In this document: positions 7,131-16,280 of the stretch, piece after piece
Position numbering within the stretch: the stretch's first letter is position 1
How the letters are laid out: every line of letters begins with the position of its first letter
From: Stenotrophomonas sp. 704A1
GTDB lineage: Bacteria; Pseudomonadota; Gammaproteobacteria; Xanthomonadales; Xanthomonadaceae
Direction: 5' to 3'
DNA: 64,000 nucleotides
NCBI RefSeq assembly: GCF_030549525.1
Contig: NZ_CP130831.1
Coordinates: 1,513,501-1,577,500, forward strand
The notes under the pieces: model-generated
Database searches by the model: none
Told to the model about the DNA's origin: nothing
The model's input: only the letters and a program-made list of their open reading frames with translations
Translations under genes and position numbers: made by a program

Positions 7131-9269
7131 GTGAAATTTTTTGTCTCCTGCGCCAAGGGCCTGGAATACCTGCTTGCCGACGAACTGTCGGCCCTGGGCC
7201 TGGAAAAGGCCACTGCCACCATTGCCGGCGTCAACGCCGAGGGCGAACTGGAGCAGGCGCTGCGGATCGTGATGTGGTCGCGGCTGGCCAGCCGCGTGCT
7301 GTGGCCGATCGACGAGTTCGAGTGCCCGGACGAGCAGGCCCTGTACGACGGCGTGCGTGCGCTGCCGTGGCACGAGCACATCAGGCCGGAGATGACCCTG
7401 GCGGTGGATGCGCACGTGTCCGGCGACAGGATCACCCATGCGCGCTTCGCCGCGCAGCGGATCAAGGACGCCATCGTCGACCGCATGCGCGATGAGGGCC
7501 TGGAGCGGCCGTCGGTCAACACCGACCTGCCGGACGTGCGCGTCAACCTGTCGCTGCGCAAGGGCCGTGCCTCGCTGTCGATCGATCTCGGTGGCGGCCC
7601 GCTGCATCGCCGTGGCTGGCGCGGCGCCGCCCACGAGGCACCGCTGAAGGAAAACCTGGCGGCCGCGCTGCTGCTGCGCGCGCAGTGGCCGCGCCTGCAC
7701 GCCGCCGGTGGTGGCCTGCTGGACCCGATGTGCGGCAGCGGCACGCTGCTGATCGAAGGCGCGCTGATGGCCGCCGACGTCGCCCCCGGCCTGATGCGCC
7801 ATGGCAGCCTGCCGCCGAGCCGCTGGCTGGGCTTCGACAAGGTCGCTTGGAAGGCCATCATGAGCGAGGCACGCGATCGTGAGGCCGCCGGCCTGGCCGC
7901 ACTGAAGCCGGTCATCCACGGCAGCGATATCGACCCGACCGCGATCCAGGCGGCGCGCGAGAACGCCGAGGTTGCCGGTGTTGCCCATGCGATCCGTTTC
8001 ACCCGCGCCGACGTGGCCGATCTGGCCACCCCGGAGCAGGAGATCGGTGCGGTGGTCTGCAACCCGCCGTACGACGAGCGACTGGCCGCCGATCCGGCGC
8101 TGTACCGCGCGCTGGGCAATGCCCTGCAGAAGGCGGTGCCGCAGTGGCGTGCCAGCCTGCTGTGCGGCAACGACGAGCTGGCCTTCGCCACCGGCCTGCG
8201 TGCCGGCAAGAAGTACCAGATGTTCAACGGTGCGCTGGAATGCGCGCTGATCGTCTGTGACCCGATTGCCGTGCCCGGGCGTGATCCGGCGCAGCCGCGC
8301 GCGCTGAGCGAAGGTGCGCAGATGGTCGCCAACCGCCTGCGCAAGAACCTGAAGAAGTTCAAGAGCTGGCGCGCGCGCGAGGACATCACCTGCTTCCGCG
8401 CCTATGACGCCGACCTGCCGGAATACGCGGCGGCCATCGACGTCTACGAGGAAGACGGCGGCAAGCGCCGCACCTTCCTGCACGTGCAGGAATACGCCGC
8501 ACCGGCCGCGATTCCGGAGAACGACGTGCGCCGTCGCCGCAACGAACTGCTGGCGGCGGCGCGTGAAGTGTTCGGCGTGCCGCCGGAGCAGGTGTCGATG
8601 AAGTCGCGCGAGCGTGGCAAGGGCGGCAGCAAGTACGGCCGTTTCGAGCAGCGTGACGAATTCATCGTGGTGCGCGAGAACAATGCGCTGCTGCAGGTGA
8701 ATCTGTTCGACTACCTGGACACCGGCCTGTTCCTCGATCACCGCCCGCTGCGCCGGATGATGGCCGAGCAGGTGCGCGGCAAGCGCTTCCTCAACCTGTT
8801 CTGCTACACCGGCGTGGCCAGCGTGCAGGCGGCGGTGGCCGGTGCGGCCAGCACCACCAGCGTCGATCTGTCGGCCACCTACCTGCAGTGGTGCTACGAC
8901 AACCTGGCGCTGAACGGGCAGGGCGGCAACCAGCACCTGCTGGTGCAGGCCGATGCGATGGCCTGGCTGGAAGGTGACCATGGCCAGTACGACGTGATCT
9001 TCTGCGACCCGCCGACGTTCTCCAACTCCGCGCGCGCCGATGACTTCGACGTGCAGCGCGAGCAGCTGAAGCTGCTGCGTGCGGCCGTGGCACGGCTGGC
9101 GCCGGGCGGCGTGCTGTATTTCTCCAACAACTTCCGCCGCTTCAAGCTGGAAGAGAACGCCATCGCCGAGTTCGCCCAGTGCCGCGAGATCACCGCGCGC
9201 ACCATCGGCCCGGACTTCGAGCGCAACGCGCGCATCCACCGCGCGTGGGAACTGAAGCGGGTGGGGTGA
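7131..9269 (+). CDS. rlmL: Bifunctional 23S rRNA (guanine) methyltransferase RlmKL
   Basis: Methylates G2445 (m2G) and G2069 (m7G) of 23S rRNA. The 712-residue length matches E. coli RlmL (702). Order: THUMP-containing N-terminus ([20 protein letters not shown]), first methyltransferase domain with [15 protein letters not shown] and catalytic [11 protein letters not shown], then a second methyltransferase domain with [20 protein letters not shown] and CDPPTFSNS. The GTG at 7131 is preferred over an upstream ATG at 7086 because the conserved family start is [13 protein letters not shown]. Sole gene in its transcription unit, flanked by SMAG repeats downstream. Confidence 0.95.
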   Translation: MKFFVSCAKGLEYLLADELSALGLEKATATIAGVNAEGELEQALRIVMWSRLASRVLWPIDEFECPDEQALYDGVRALPWHEHIRPEMTLAVDAHVSGDRITHARFAAQRIKDAIVDRMRDEGLERPSVNTDLPDVRVNLSLRKGRASLSIDLGGGPLHRRGWRGAAHEAPLKENLAAALLLRAQWPRLHAAGGGLLDPMCGSGTLLIEGALMAADVAPGLMRHGSLPPSRWLGFDKVAWKAIMSEARDREAAGLAALKPVIHGSDIDPTAIQAARENAEVAGVAHAIRFTRADVADLATPEQEIGAVVCNPPYDERLAADPALYRALGNALQKAVPQWRASLLCGNDELAFATGLRAGKKYQMFNGALECALIVCDPIAVPGRDPAQPRALSEGAQMVANRLRKNLKKFKSWRAREDITCFRAYDADLPEYAAAIDVYEEDGGKRRTFLHVQEYAAPAAIPENDVRRRRNELLAAAREVFGVPPEQVSMKSRERGKGGSKYGRFEQRDEFIVVRENNALLQVNLFDYLDTGLFLDHRPLRRMMAEQVRGKRFLNLFCYTGVASVQAAVAGAASTTSVDLSATYLQWCYDNLALNGQGGNQHLLVQADAMAWLEGDHGQYDVIFCDPPTFSNSARADDFDVQREQLKLLRAAVARLAPGGVLYFSNNFRRFKLEENAIAEFAQCREITARTIGPDFERNARIHRAWELKRVG

Positions 9270-9274
9270 AGATT

Positions 9275-9373
9275 CGCCGGGCATGGCCCGGCGCTACCCC
9301 GACACGCGCAGGACGGTAGCGCCGAGCGATGCCCGGCGTGCGGGGCCCCGGTAGATCCACGCCACGCGTGGAT
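9275..9373. repeat. Cluster of three SMAG palindromes
   Basis: Copies at 9275-9297 (minus; stem CGCCGGGC around CAT), 9316-9339 (plus, GTAGCGCCGAGC...) and 9351-9373 (plus, GTAGATCCACGCCACGCGTG). The first two face outward from a 20-base core, a dimeric form known for this repeat family. They fill the gap between rlmL and the convergent hypothetical gene, where they may act as 3'-end hairpins. Confidence 0.85.
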
Positions 9374-9377
9374 GGTC

Positions 9378-9827
9378 CTAAAGCACCAGCAGGCGCCCCG
9401 GTGCATGGGCCAGCGGCCAATGGCCCTGTTCGTACAGCGCGAGCACGGGCTCCCAGTACGCCGGCAGCCCCAGATGCATTTCCAGCAGGCGTTGCCGGCA
9501 GGCGAACATCGCCCCATCGCGCGCGACCCGATGCAGGTCATGCGCACCGCAGCGCAGTGCCGGCAGATCCCGTGCCGAAAGCGCGCGCATCAGCGTGCGG
9601 TTGAGTTCGCGTCGGGCGTCGGCCAGTTCGGCGGGGCGGGGCAGGGCGCCGTGAAACGGATCCGTATCATCGAGTGACGTGGGCATCCATTCGAAATCAT
9701 CGGTATCGATGATCCGCAGGGCGTCAGCCAGCGACCGGACGGCAACGACGCCGGCCGTTACCGGCAGTGTTTCGCCCAATCGGGAAAAGAAGCCGATTCC
9801 CGCCATCCGTTGCAGCACGCTCTCCAT
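9378..9827 (-). CDS. Conserved hypothetical protein
   Basis: A 149-residue soluble protein that I do not recognise. It starts MESVLQRMAGIGFFSRLGET and has an Arg/Leu-rich helical second half (RRELNRTLMRALSARDLPAL, then CGAHDLHRVARDGAMFACRQ) with three cysteines. The ATG at 9825-9827 is chosen because an upstream extension would read through a SMAG palindrome. It lies 57 bases after the DUF3325 gene on the same strand but is separated by that repeat, so it may not belong to the siderophore operon. Confidence 0.55.
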   Translation of the reverse strand: MESVLQRMAGIGFFSRLGETLPVTAGVVAVRSLADALRIIDTDDFEWMPTSLDDTDPFHGALPRPAELADARRELNRTLMRALSARDLPALRCGAHDLHRVARDGAMFACRQRLLEMHLGLPAYWEPVLALYEQGHWPLAHAPGRLLVL

Positions 9828-9836
9828 GCCGCCAGT

Positions 9837-9859
9837 GTAGATCCACGCCATGCATGGAT
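9837..9859 (+). repeat. SMAG palindrome
   Basis: GTAGATCCACGCCATGCATG followed by GAT, a single plus-oriented copy between two minus-strand genes. Confidence 0.75.
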
Positions 9860-9883
9860 GCCGCTGTCTCCGGGGTCCTGCGG

Positions 9884-10213
9884 CTACAGCAACCCCACCA
9901 GCAGCCCGGCCACGGGCAGCGCGATCGCCAGCGGCGCGATCCATTTCGGTCGGTAGGGGTACAGTCCGAACGACAGCAGCACGCCGGCCATGGTCATCAC
10001 GCCCAGCCACAGCACCGGGCCCATCGCCCAGCCGTGGTCGACCACGCACAACGCGAACGCCACTGTCAGCAGGGCCCAGCCCAGCACCCGCCACTGCGTG
10101 CGCCGTGCCGGGGTGGCTGCAGCCTTGCCGTACAGGTCGTGCTGGTGCTTTTCCATCGCCAGCGACAGCGCGGTGAACGCGGAGAACGACAGGGTCAACG
10201 CCAACAGCATCAT
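9884..10213 (-). CDS. DUF3325 family membrane protein
   Basis: A 109-residue inner-membrane protein with three or four hydrophobic segments (MMLLALTLSFSAFTALSLAM; VLGWALLTVAFALCVVDHGW; LWLGVMTMAGVLLSFGLYPY; IAPLAIALPVAGLLVGLL). Found in siderophore-uptake operons beside PepSY membrane proteins and TonB receptors, as here; biochemical role unknown. Its start ATGATG overlaps the TGA of the PepSY gene. Confidence 0.85.
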   Translation of the reverse strand: MMLLALTLSFSAFTALSLAMEKHQHDLYGKAAATPARRTQWRVLGWALLTVAFALCVVDHGWAMGPVLWLGVMTMAGVLLSFGLYPYRPKWIAPLAIALPVAGLLVGLL

Positions 10214-11829
10214 GCGCTGGCCTCCGCGGCGGTTTCTGCCACCGTCCTGGGCGGCGCCGCCGCACGCTTCTTTTTCTCGGCCGCAGACAGCGGTGGCGTC
10301 CAGCGCTGCATGCGCCAGCCGCACAGCGCCAGCATCGCGCCGAACGCCATCATCGACAGGTCGAAGCCGGCCAGAGCCCAGTCACCGCCGGGCAGGGTCA
10401 CGCCAAGGTGGGCGTGGGTGGTCAGCGCGTTCAGCACCGGGATCAGGGCGAACATCGCCGCACCCAGATACAGCTGCCAGGCCCACATCATCCGCCTGGG
10501 CCAGATGAAGGCGGCCAGCAGCGCCGCGCCCCAGGCGTAGAAGAATACGTTGGCCTCGACATCGGCACGTTCGGGCAGCCCCAGCGGCAGCAGGCGGTTG
10601 CCCCAGAAATAGGCGGCAAAGGCGATCGGCAGGCCGGCTACCGCGCCGATGTTCAGCGCATCGACCAGGCGCAGGCCGAACCCGGTGCGGCCACGCTTGG
10701 CATGCTTCGGGCGTTCTTTCACCGCCCACAGCACCACGCCGCTGGCCACCATCAGGCAGCCGGTCAGGCCGGACAGGAAGAACAGGGCGCGCAGGCCCCA
10801 GTCGGCGAAGCGGGCCAGGTGCAGGCCATACAGCACGCCGCGGGTGGCGGTGGCGCCCCCGGACGGCGGCGTTTCCTGCAGCAGTTCACCGCTGACCATG
10901 TCGTAGCGCAGCGCCGGGGTGTCGATCGACAATCGTTTGCCATCGCGCTGGCGGATGTCGATCACCGCATTGGCCGCGCCCGGGTTGGCAACGGTGAAAC
11001 CGGCCACCTCGGTGCCGTGCCAGTGCGTGCGCGCGCTGTCCAGCAGCTGCTGCAGCGGCTGCGGCGCGGCCGTGCCCGTCGCCGCGGCGGTCACTTCCGG
11101 CAGGCCGCCGAAGGCCTCGGCGTAGAACGCGTCCTGGTCGGTGCCATAGGCCACGTTCACGCCCCATGGCAGGTACATGATCATCAGCGTGACGATGCCG
11201 GTGTAGGTGATCATCGCGTGGTAGGGCAGGGCCATCACCGCGCTGACGTTGTGGAAGTCGAGCCAGGAGCGCAGGCCCTTGTCCTTCCGGAAGGTGAAGA
11301 AATCCTTGAAGATCTTCTTGTGGGTGATCACGCCGGTGATGATCGCCACCAGCATGAACATCGCACAGAAGCCCACCAGGTAACGCGCCCACAGCACCGG
11401 AATGTAGTGCAGGTCGAAATGCAGCCGGTAGAAGAAGTCGCCGCCCCGCGTCTCGCGCGCCTTCAGCTCGGTCCCGGTGTTGGGGTCCAGGGTGGCACTG
11501 CCGAAGCTGCCACGGCGTCCCTTGCTGGGGTCGGCCAGTTCCGGTGGCAGTTGCCAGAACAGCTGCATGGCCGGATTGCGCGGCTGCGGCAGGGTGACGA
11601 ACCAGCGCTCGGCCTGCGCGGCGTTGGCCAGCAGGTAATCGGCGGCGCGCTGGGCGGCCTGGTTGGTGCTGACCGTGCTGCGTGGCAGTTCCGGGCGCAT
11701 CCAGCGGCTGATCTCTTCGCGGTAGTAGCTGGCGGTACCCGCCATGAAGATCAGCAGCAGCAGCCAGCCGACCAGCAGCCCGGTCCAGGTGTGCAGCCAG
11801 GCCATCGACTGGCGGAATCCGTTCTTCAT
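10210..11829 (-). CDS. PepSY-associated TM-helix protein, putative ferri-siderophore reductase
   Basis: A 539-residue inner-membrane protein with the PepSY_TM layout: N-terminal helix (AWLHTWTGLLVGWLLLLIF), a large periplasmic loop, then a helix with VGFCAMFMLVAIITGVITH and LDFHNVSAVMALPYHAMITY, a second periplasmic PepSY loop, and four C-terminal helices. Conserved His residues within helices could hold haem. Relatives (FpvG-type and PiuB-like proteins) reduce Fe(III)-siderophores. The C-terminal tail is Ala/Lys-rich. Both ends overlap neighbours by ATGA, indicating a tightly coupled operon. Confidence 0.9.
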   Translation of the reverse strand: MKNGFRQSMAWLHTWTGLLVGWLLLLIFMAGTASYYREEISRWMRPELPRSTVSTNQAAQRAADYLLANAAQAERWFVTLPQPRNPAMQLFWQLPPELADPSKGRRGSFGSATLDPNTGTELKARETRGGDFFYRLHFDLHYIPVLWARYLVGFCAMFMLVAIITGVITHKKIFKDFFTFRKDKGLRSWLDFHNVSAVMALPYHAMITYTGIVTLMIMYLPWGVNVAYGTDQDAFYAEAFGGLPEVTAAATGTAAPQPLQQLLDSARTHWHGTEVAGFTVANPGAANAVIDIRQRDGKRLSIDTPALRYDMVSGELLQETPPSGGATATRGVLYGLHLARFADWGLRALFFLSGLTGCLMVASGVVLWAVKERPKHAKRGRTGFGLRLVDALNIGAVAGLPIAFAAYFWGNRLLPLGLPERADVEANVFFYAWGAALLAAFIWPRRMMWAWQLYLGAAMFALIPVLNALTTHAHLGVTLPGGDWALAGFDLSMMAFGAMLALCGWRMQRWTPPLSAAEKKKRAAAPPRTVAETAAEASA

Positions 11830-12146
11830 GCCCAGGCTCCCAGCAGGTACGAAATGCCGGCCATCAGCAACGTGGGGGCGAGGATGCCGACCCAGGCGCG
11901 CAGCGCGCTGCGGGTGGCGAATGCCCACAATGCCGCGCAGGCAGCGACCAGGATCGCCAGCAACATGCCGGTCAGCACGGTCTGGCCGCGCGCCCCGGGC
12001 AGGGCCACCGCGCAGAACACGGTGGTCATCGAGGCAAGTGCGTAGCCGCCCAGGATCGCGGCCAGCGAGCGCGACAGCACGCCCCAGCGCGGGTTGGCGA
12101 AGAAGGTGGCGGGGCGGGGGCTGGCGGTTGCGGGCGAGCGGTCCAC
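11826..12146 (-). CDS. DUF3649 family membrane protein
   Basis: A 106-residue protein with three hydrophobic segments (LAAILGGYALASMTTVFCAV; LLAILVAACAALWAFAT; LAPTLLMAGISYLLGAW). The GTG start at 12144-12146 is selected because CAGGA lies 5 bases upstream; a longer frame begins inside the intergenic hairpin after the TonB gene. It is the first small gene after the receptor and overlaps the PepSY gene start by ATGA. Function unknown beyond its regular company with siderophore receptors. Confidence 0.85.
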   Translation of the reverse strand: MDRSPATASPRPATFFANPRWGVLSRSLAAILGGYALASMTTVFCAVALPGARGQTVLTGMLLAILVAACAALWAFATRSALRAWVGILAPTLLMAGISYLLGAWA

Positions 12147-12253
12147 GGCGGTCCTGCAGGAAGTGGGAAAGAGGACCGGCGCACCGCAGTGCGCCGGGGG
12201 TGGCCATCCGTGGCCGGGCGCCGGTCGCAGAACCGGCGCCATCCATCGGATCG

Positions 12254-14479
12254 TCAGAGCTTCCAGCGCAGCGTCAGGGTGACGTTGCGCGGCTCGCCCC
12301 AGTACACGCCGTTATAGAAACCGACGTTGTTGTAGTACTTCTTGTCCAGCAGGTTGTTGATGTTCAACTGCGCGCTGAAGTTCTCGTTGAAGCGGTAGCC
12401 ACCGGCCAGGTTCAGCAGGTAGAACGCGTCCTGCTGGATCGGTGCCTGTTCGGTACGGCCGGTGGTGGCATGGTCTGCTGCCGGACGGGCACTCATGCGC
12501 CAGATCCGGCTCTGCCAGGTGGCGCCACCGCCCAGCCAGAAGCGGCCGTCGATGCCGCCCGGGCGCCAGCTGGCGTTGAGCCGCAGCGTGTCCTGCGGGG
12601 TGGTGGTGTTCTGCAGCACGCCGGCCTGGTTGCGGCTGACGGTGTGGGCGAAGCCGGCCGACAGGTTCCAGTTGTCGCCGATGCTGCCCTGGGTTTCGAT
12701 TTCCCAGCCGTGCACCTTGTTGCCCTTGCCGGTGGAGCGGTAGGCCTGGCTGCCATCGGGCAGTGAGTTTGGCGGCACCGTGTCATCGATCTCGGCCACG
12801 TTGTCCTTCTCGCCTTCGAAGATCGCCGCCGACGCGTTGAGCAGGCCACCGAAGAACTCGGCCTTCAGGCCGCCTTCGTACATCTTGCCGACCACCGGTT
12901 CCAGGTAGGTGCCGTTGCGGTCGCGGTAGTTCTGCGGAGCGAAGATGTCGGTGTAGCTGGCGTAGGCGCTGAAGACGCTGTTGATGTCATACACCACGCC
13001 GAAGTAGGGCGTGGTGGGATCCTTCGGCTTGTAGCCGGTACGGGTGGTGCCGGTACGCTTGCCGCTGGCATCGTAGGTGTAGCGCCAGGTCTTGGTTTCC
13101 CAGCTGCCATAGCGCACGCCGGCCACCACCAGCAGCGGATCGGCCACGCGCACGCGGGCAGCGACATAGGCGGCCTGCTGGCGCAGCTCGTCTTCCGAGC
13201 CGAGATAGCCGGGACGGCTCACCTGCAGGGGAGCGACATCGCCGCTCCAGTTGCGCCAGTCCGGCACAACGGCGTAGCTGGCCGGATAGCTGTCGATCGT
13301 CGCCGCCGGGTAGTCACCCTTGCGGGTGGACTGGCCCACGCCGAACACCACTTCCTGTTCATGGCCGAACAGATCGAACGTGCCGGTCGCGTTGACGTCG
13401 ACCACGTCCATGACGCTGTTTTCCACGAAGTTGCCGATGTAGGCGACCACCCCGGTGCCATCCGGGCGCGGGTACCCCTGCGCGCCGTACCACACCGCGC
13501 CATCGGTATTGCGCTTGGCGCGGCTGACTGCGGCCTTCACCGACCAGTGCGCGCCCAGCTGCTGTTCGAGGCGGGCGAAGGTGGTCTTTTCCACGATCGG
13601 CCAGCTGCTCCACGATGCCGACAGGTTGGTCGAGCGCGGCAGGTTGGCCGGCTTGCCGTCGGCGCCCCAGTAGGGGACCACGCCCCAGGTGACGCCGGTG
13701 GTCTTCGGCGACTGGTATTCGTAACCCACTTCGAACAGCGTGCTGTCGCTCAGGTCGGCCTGCACGATGCCGTAGAACACGTCCTTGTCGAGCTGGTAGA
13801 CATCGCGGAACGAATCGCTCTGCTGCTTGGCGGCGACCACGCGGGCGCGGATGCGGCCATCCCAGGCCACCGGACCACCGAGGTCGGCTTCCAGGCGCTG
13901 GTTGCCCCAGCGGCCGACGGTCAGGTTGGCGCCCATCTGGAAGGTATCGGTGGGGCGCTTGCGCACCATGCTGATGGTGCCGGAGGGATCGCCGGCACCG
14001 GTGGTCAGGCCGGTGGCACCGCGGATCACTTCGATGCGGTCATAGATGACGTTGTCGGTGTTGGTCTTGATCGACCCACCGAAGGTGTTGAGCATGCCGT
14101 CGATCTGGAAATTGGTGATGCTGTAGCCACGCGACATGTAGTTGATGCGCTCGCTGTCGGTGACCGACACACTGACGCCGGTCACCTGGCCCATCACGTC
14201 CGACAACGAGAACAGCCCCATGTCATCCATCCGCTGCCGGGTGATCACGGTGACCGACTGCGGTGTCTCGCGCAGCGACAGGTCCAGCTTGGTGGCGCTG
14301 CGCGCGCTCTTGACCGTATAGCTGTTGGGCAGCTCGCCATCGGCGGTCACCTTCACCGTATCCAGCGTGCGGGCACTCGCATCGGCAGGTGCATCGGCGT
14401 GGGCCAGCGGGGCGATCATCAATGCGGTCACGGCCAGGGCGAGGAGAGAGGGACGCGGGGGATTCAGCGGCAATGCCAT
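12254..14479 (-). CDS. TonB-dependent siderophore receptor (FpvA/FhuE-like)
   Basis: A 741-residue outer-membrane receptor. A signal peptide (MALPLNPPRPSLLALAVTAL..., cleavage after AHA) leads to a TonB-box-like LDTVKVTAD region, the plug (SLRETPQSVTVITRQRMDDM; ERINYMSRGYSI; YDRIEVIRGATGLTTGAGDP) and a 22-strand barrel ending in NVTLTLRWKL. There is no STN signalling domain, so it is not a sigma-factor-type transducer. The final residue is Leu rather than the usual Phe. ATG at 14477-14479 is preferred to a GTG at 14522-14524. A Fur-box promoter precedes it, and three small membrane-protein genes follow. Confidence 0.93.
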   Translation of the reverse strand: MALPLNPPRPSLLALAVTALMIAPLAHADAPADASARTLDTVKVTADGELPNSYTVKSARSATKLDLSLRETPQSVTVITRQRMDDMGLFSLSDVMGQVTGVSVSVTDSERINYMSRGYSITNFQIDGMLNTFGGSIKTNTDNVIYDRIEVIRGATGLTTGAGDPSGTISMVRKRPTDTFQMGANLTVGRWGNQRLEADLGGPVAWDGRIRARVVAAKQQSDSFRDVYQLDKDVFYGIVQADLSDSTLFEVGYEYQSPKTTGVTWGVVPYWGADGKPANLPRSTNLSASWSSWPIVEKTTFARLEQQLGAHWSVKAAVSRAKRNTDGAVWYGAQGYPRPDGTGVVAYIGNFVENSVMDVVDVNATGTFDLFGHEQEVVFGVGQSTRKGDYPAATIDSYPASYAVVPDWRNWSGDVAPLQVSRPGYLGSEDELRQQAAYVAARVRVADPLLVVAGVRYGSWETKTWRYTYDASGKRTGTTRTGYKPKDPTTPYFGVVYDINSVFSAYASYTDIFAPQNYRDRNGTYLEPVVGKMYEGGLKAEFFGGLLNASAAIFEGEKDNVAEIDDTVPPNSLPDGSQAYRSTGKGNKVHGWEIETQGSIGDNWNLSAGFAHTVSRNQAGVLQNTTTPQDTLRLNASWRPGGIDGRFWLGGGATWQSRIWRMSARPAADHATTGRTEQAPIQQDAFYLLNLAGGYRFNENFSAQLNINNLLDKKYYNNVGFYNGVYWGEPRNVTLTLRWKL

Positions 14480-14690
14480 CGGTGCAGTTCCATGCAGGAC
14501 GAAAACGGGCGATGGCAAACGCACCCAGGGTCGTCATGCGCTCCGCGCACGCCGCCCAGCGTGTTTCCCATCGACGGTGCGCCACCTGCCGCAGGCAGGT
14601 GACCCGGGAGTCGGGGGATGTACACGGGCGAAGGGGCGGGTGGGCGCGTGCTTCCTTGCCCCGCTTGGCTAAGCGTACAACCGATCAGTA

Positions 14691-14709
14691 AATGATAGGC
14701 ATTCGCATT
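14691..14709 (-). promoter_or_regulatory. Fur box overlapping the -10 region of the siderophore receptor promoter
   Basis: AATGATAGGCATTCGCATT closely resembles the gamma-proteobacterial Fur consensus (for example AATGATAATCATTCGCATT, two differences). It covers the -10 element, so Fe-Fur binding would block the promoter. Confidence 0.7.
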
Positions 14710-14720
14710 TCGTTAATCAA
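14692..14720 (-). promoter_or_regulatory. Sigma-70 promoter of the siderophore receptor operon
   Basis: Minus strand -35 TTGATT (14715-14720) and -10 TATCAT (14692-14697) with exactly 17 bases between. Transcription would start near 14685, about 205 bases before the ATG. The same interval carries the Fur box. Confidence 0.6.
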
Positions 14721-14770
14721 GTGTGATGAATCCCGGTGTCGTGGTGCGGGAGCCGATGCCGGGCGAGGCC

Positions 14771-16057
14771 TCAGAACCGGAACAGCACCGTTGCTGCATG
14801 CAGCAGCAGGCCGATCAGCCCACCCACCAGGGTGCCGTTGAAGCGGATGAACTGCAGGTCGCGCCCCACGCTCAGTTCCAGCTGCTCGACCAGATGGCGT
14901 TCGTCCCAGCTCTTCACGGTCTGCGCGATATGCGTGGTCACCCCCTCGCGCAGGCGCCCGGTCAGGCGCTGTGCGCCTTCCAGCAGGTGCTGGTTGAGCG
15001 CCTCGCGCAGCGCGGGATCGGACTGCAGGCTGTCGCCCAGCGATGCCAGGCTGCGCTGCAGGTGACCAACCAGCGCCGAGTCCTCGCGCTGCAGGTCGGC
15101 GCGCAGGCTGGCGTGGATGCGCGCCCACAGGCCCTGCACGTAGTCCTGCAGGGCAGGGTGGTCGATCATGTCCTGTTTCAGCTGCTCGATGCGCTCGGCC
15201 AGCGCAGGGTCCGCGCGCAGGCGCTGCACGTAGTTGCCCAGCCAGTGTTCGTAGTCCTGGCGCAGCGGATGCTCGGGCTCGGCCAGCACCTGCTGCAGTT
15301 CCTCCAGCACGGCCCGGGCCAGGCGTTCGGCCAGGCTGTCGCCAATCTCATCGATCGGCTTCACCCAGTTCACCGTGCTCGACAGCGTCGGCCACTCGCG
15401 CTGGATGTAGCGCACGATCAGCTGCGAGGCGCGTTCCTTCACCTCAGGCTGTTCCAGCCATTGCCCCAGCCGCTGCAGGCCTTCGTCGAGCACGCGCTGG
15501 TGGCGGCCATCGGCGGTCAGCAGGGCCAGCAGTTCGCCGGCGGTGGCCGCCGCGTTCCACTGCCGCAGCTGCTGCACCACGAAACCGTGCAGCTGGCGGC
15601 GCACGGCCGCTTCATCGAAGAAATCCAGCGCCTGCAGCGCCCAGCCGCGCGCCATGTCGGCCAGCATGCGCGAGCGCGCCGGATCGGCCAGCCAGCTGCC
15701 CAGCCGGCTGGCCGGATCGAACACCTGCAGCTTGGCCAGCAGCACCTGCGGTTCCAGGAACTGGTCGCGGACGAAATGGGCCAGGCTCTCGCCGATACGG
15801 TCCTTGCTGCGCGGGATGATCGCGGTATGCGGTATCGGCAGGCCCATCGGGCGCCGGAACAGTGCGACCACCGCGAACCAGTCGGCCAGTGCGCCGACGG
15901 CGGCGGCCTCGCAGAAGGCCGATACCCAGGCCCAGGCACCGCGCTCGCCCTGCCAGTGGCTGACGGCGAAACCGACCAGCATCAACACCAGCAGGCCCAG
16001 GGCGATGGCTTTCAGGCGCCGCAGCTGTGCGCGGCGCGGATCGATGGCAGACGTCAT
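14771..16057 (-). CDS. DUF445 family inner-membrane protein (YjiN-like)
   Basis: A 428-residue protein with an N-terminal hydrophobic helix (AIALGLLVLMLVGFAVSHW), a second helix carrying the family signature AAAVGALADWFAVVALFRRP, a long alpha-helical middle with many Gln/Glu/Leu heptads, and a C-terminal helix (LVGGLIGLLLHAATVLF). The hairpin arrangement leaves the helical region on one side of the inner membrane. Function of the family is not established. It lies upstream of the siderophore receptor on the same strand but that gene has its own promoter. Confidence 0.9.
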   Translation of the reverse strand: MTSAIDPRRAQLRRLKAIALGLLVLMLVGFAVSHWQGERGAWAWVSAFCEAAAVGALADWFAVVALFRRPMGLPIPHTAIIPRSKDRIGESLAHFVRDQFLEPQVLLAKLQVFDPASRLGSWLADPARSRMLADMARGWALQALDFFDEAAVRRQLHGFVVQQLRQWNAAATAGELLALLTADGRHQRVLDEGLQRLGQWLEQPEVKERASQLIVRYIQREWPTLSSTVNWVKPIDEIGDSLAERLARAVLEELQQVLAEPEHPLRQDYEHWLGNYVQRLRADPALAERIEQLKQDMIDHPALQDYVQGLWARIHASLRADLQREDSALVGHLQRSLASLGDSLQSDPALREALNQHLLEGAQRLTGRLREGVTTHIAQTVKSWDERHLVEQLELSVGRDLQFIRFNGTLVGGLIGLLLHAATVLFRF

Positions 16058-16080
16058 GGCCGCAGTCTACCCGCCTCGGC

Positions 16081-16273
16081 ATGAGGTCAATGCATCGGTA
16101 GCGCCGGGCCATGCCCGGCGGCTTTCCAGAGCCCGATGAGGTCAATGCATCGGTAGCGCCGGGCCATGCCCGGCGGCTCCAGAGCCCGATGAGGTCAATG
16201 CACCGGTAGCGCCGGGCCATGCCCGGCGGCTTTCCAGAGCCCGCTGCGCTCGCCGGGCATGGCCCGGCGCTAC
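16081..16273. repeat. Tandem SMAG array, three ~55-bp units plus one inverted copy
   Basis: Three near-identical units start at 16081, 16136 and 16189 (55, 53 and 55 bases), each ATGAGGTCAATGCATCGGTA-like sequence followed by a SMAG palindrome (GTAG at 16098, 16153 and 16206) and a TTTCCAGAGCCCG tail. An inverted copy at 16251-16273 closes the array. It fills the gap between the ParB-like gene's 3' end and the DUF445 start. Confidence 0.9.
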
Positions 16274-16280
16274 CCACCTG

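Noticed and set aside
7020..9284. 754-codon open frame antisense to rlmL
   Set aside because: High G+C leaves the opposite strand open; the plus strand carries a clear RlmKL with all motifs, and the antisense frame resembles no family.
10408..12045. 545-codon frame antisense to the PepSY gene
   Set aside because: Shadow of a well-supported gene; composition is dominated by Gln/His/Arg as expected of antisense of membrane proteins.
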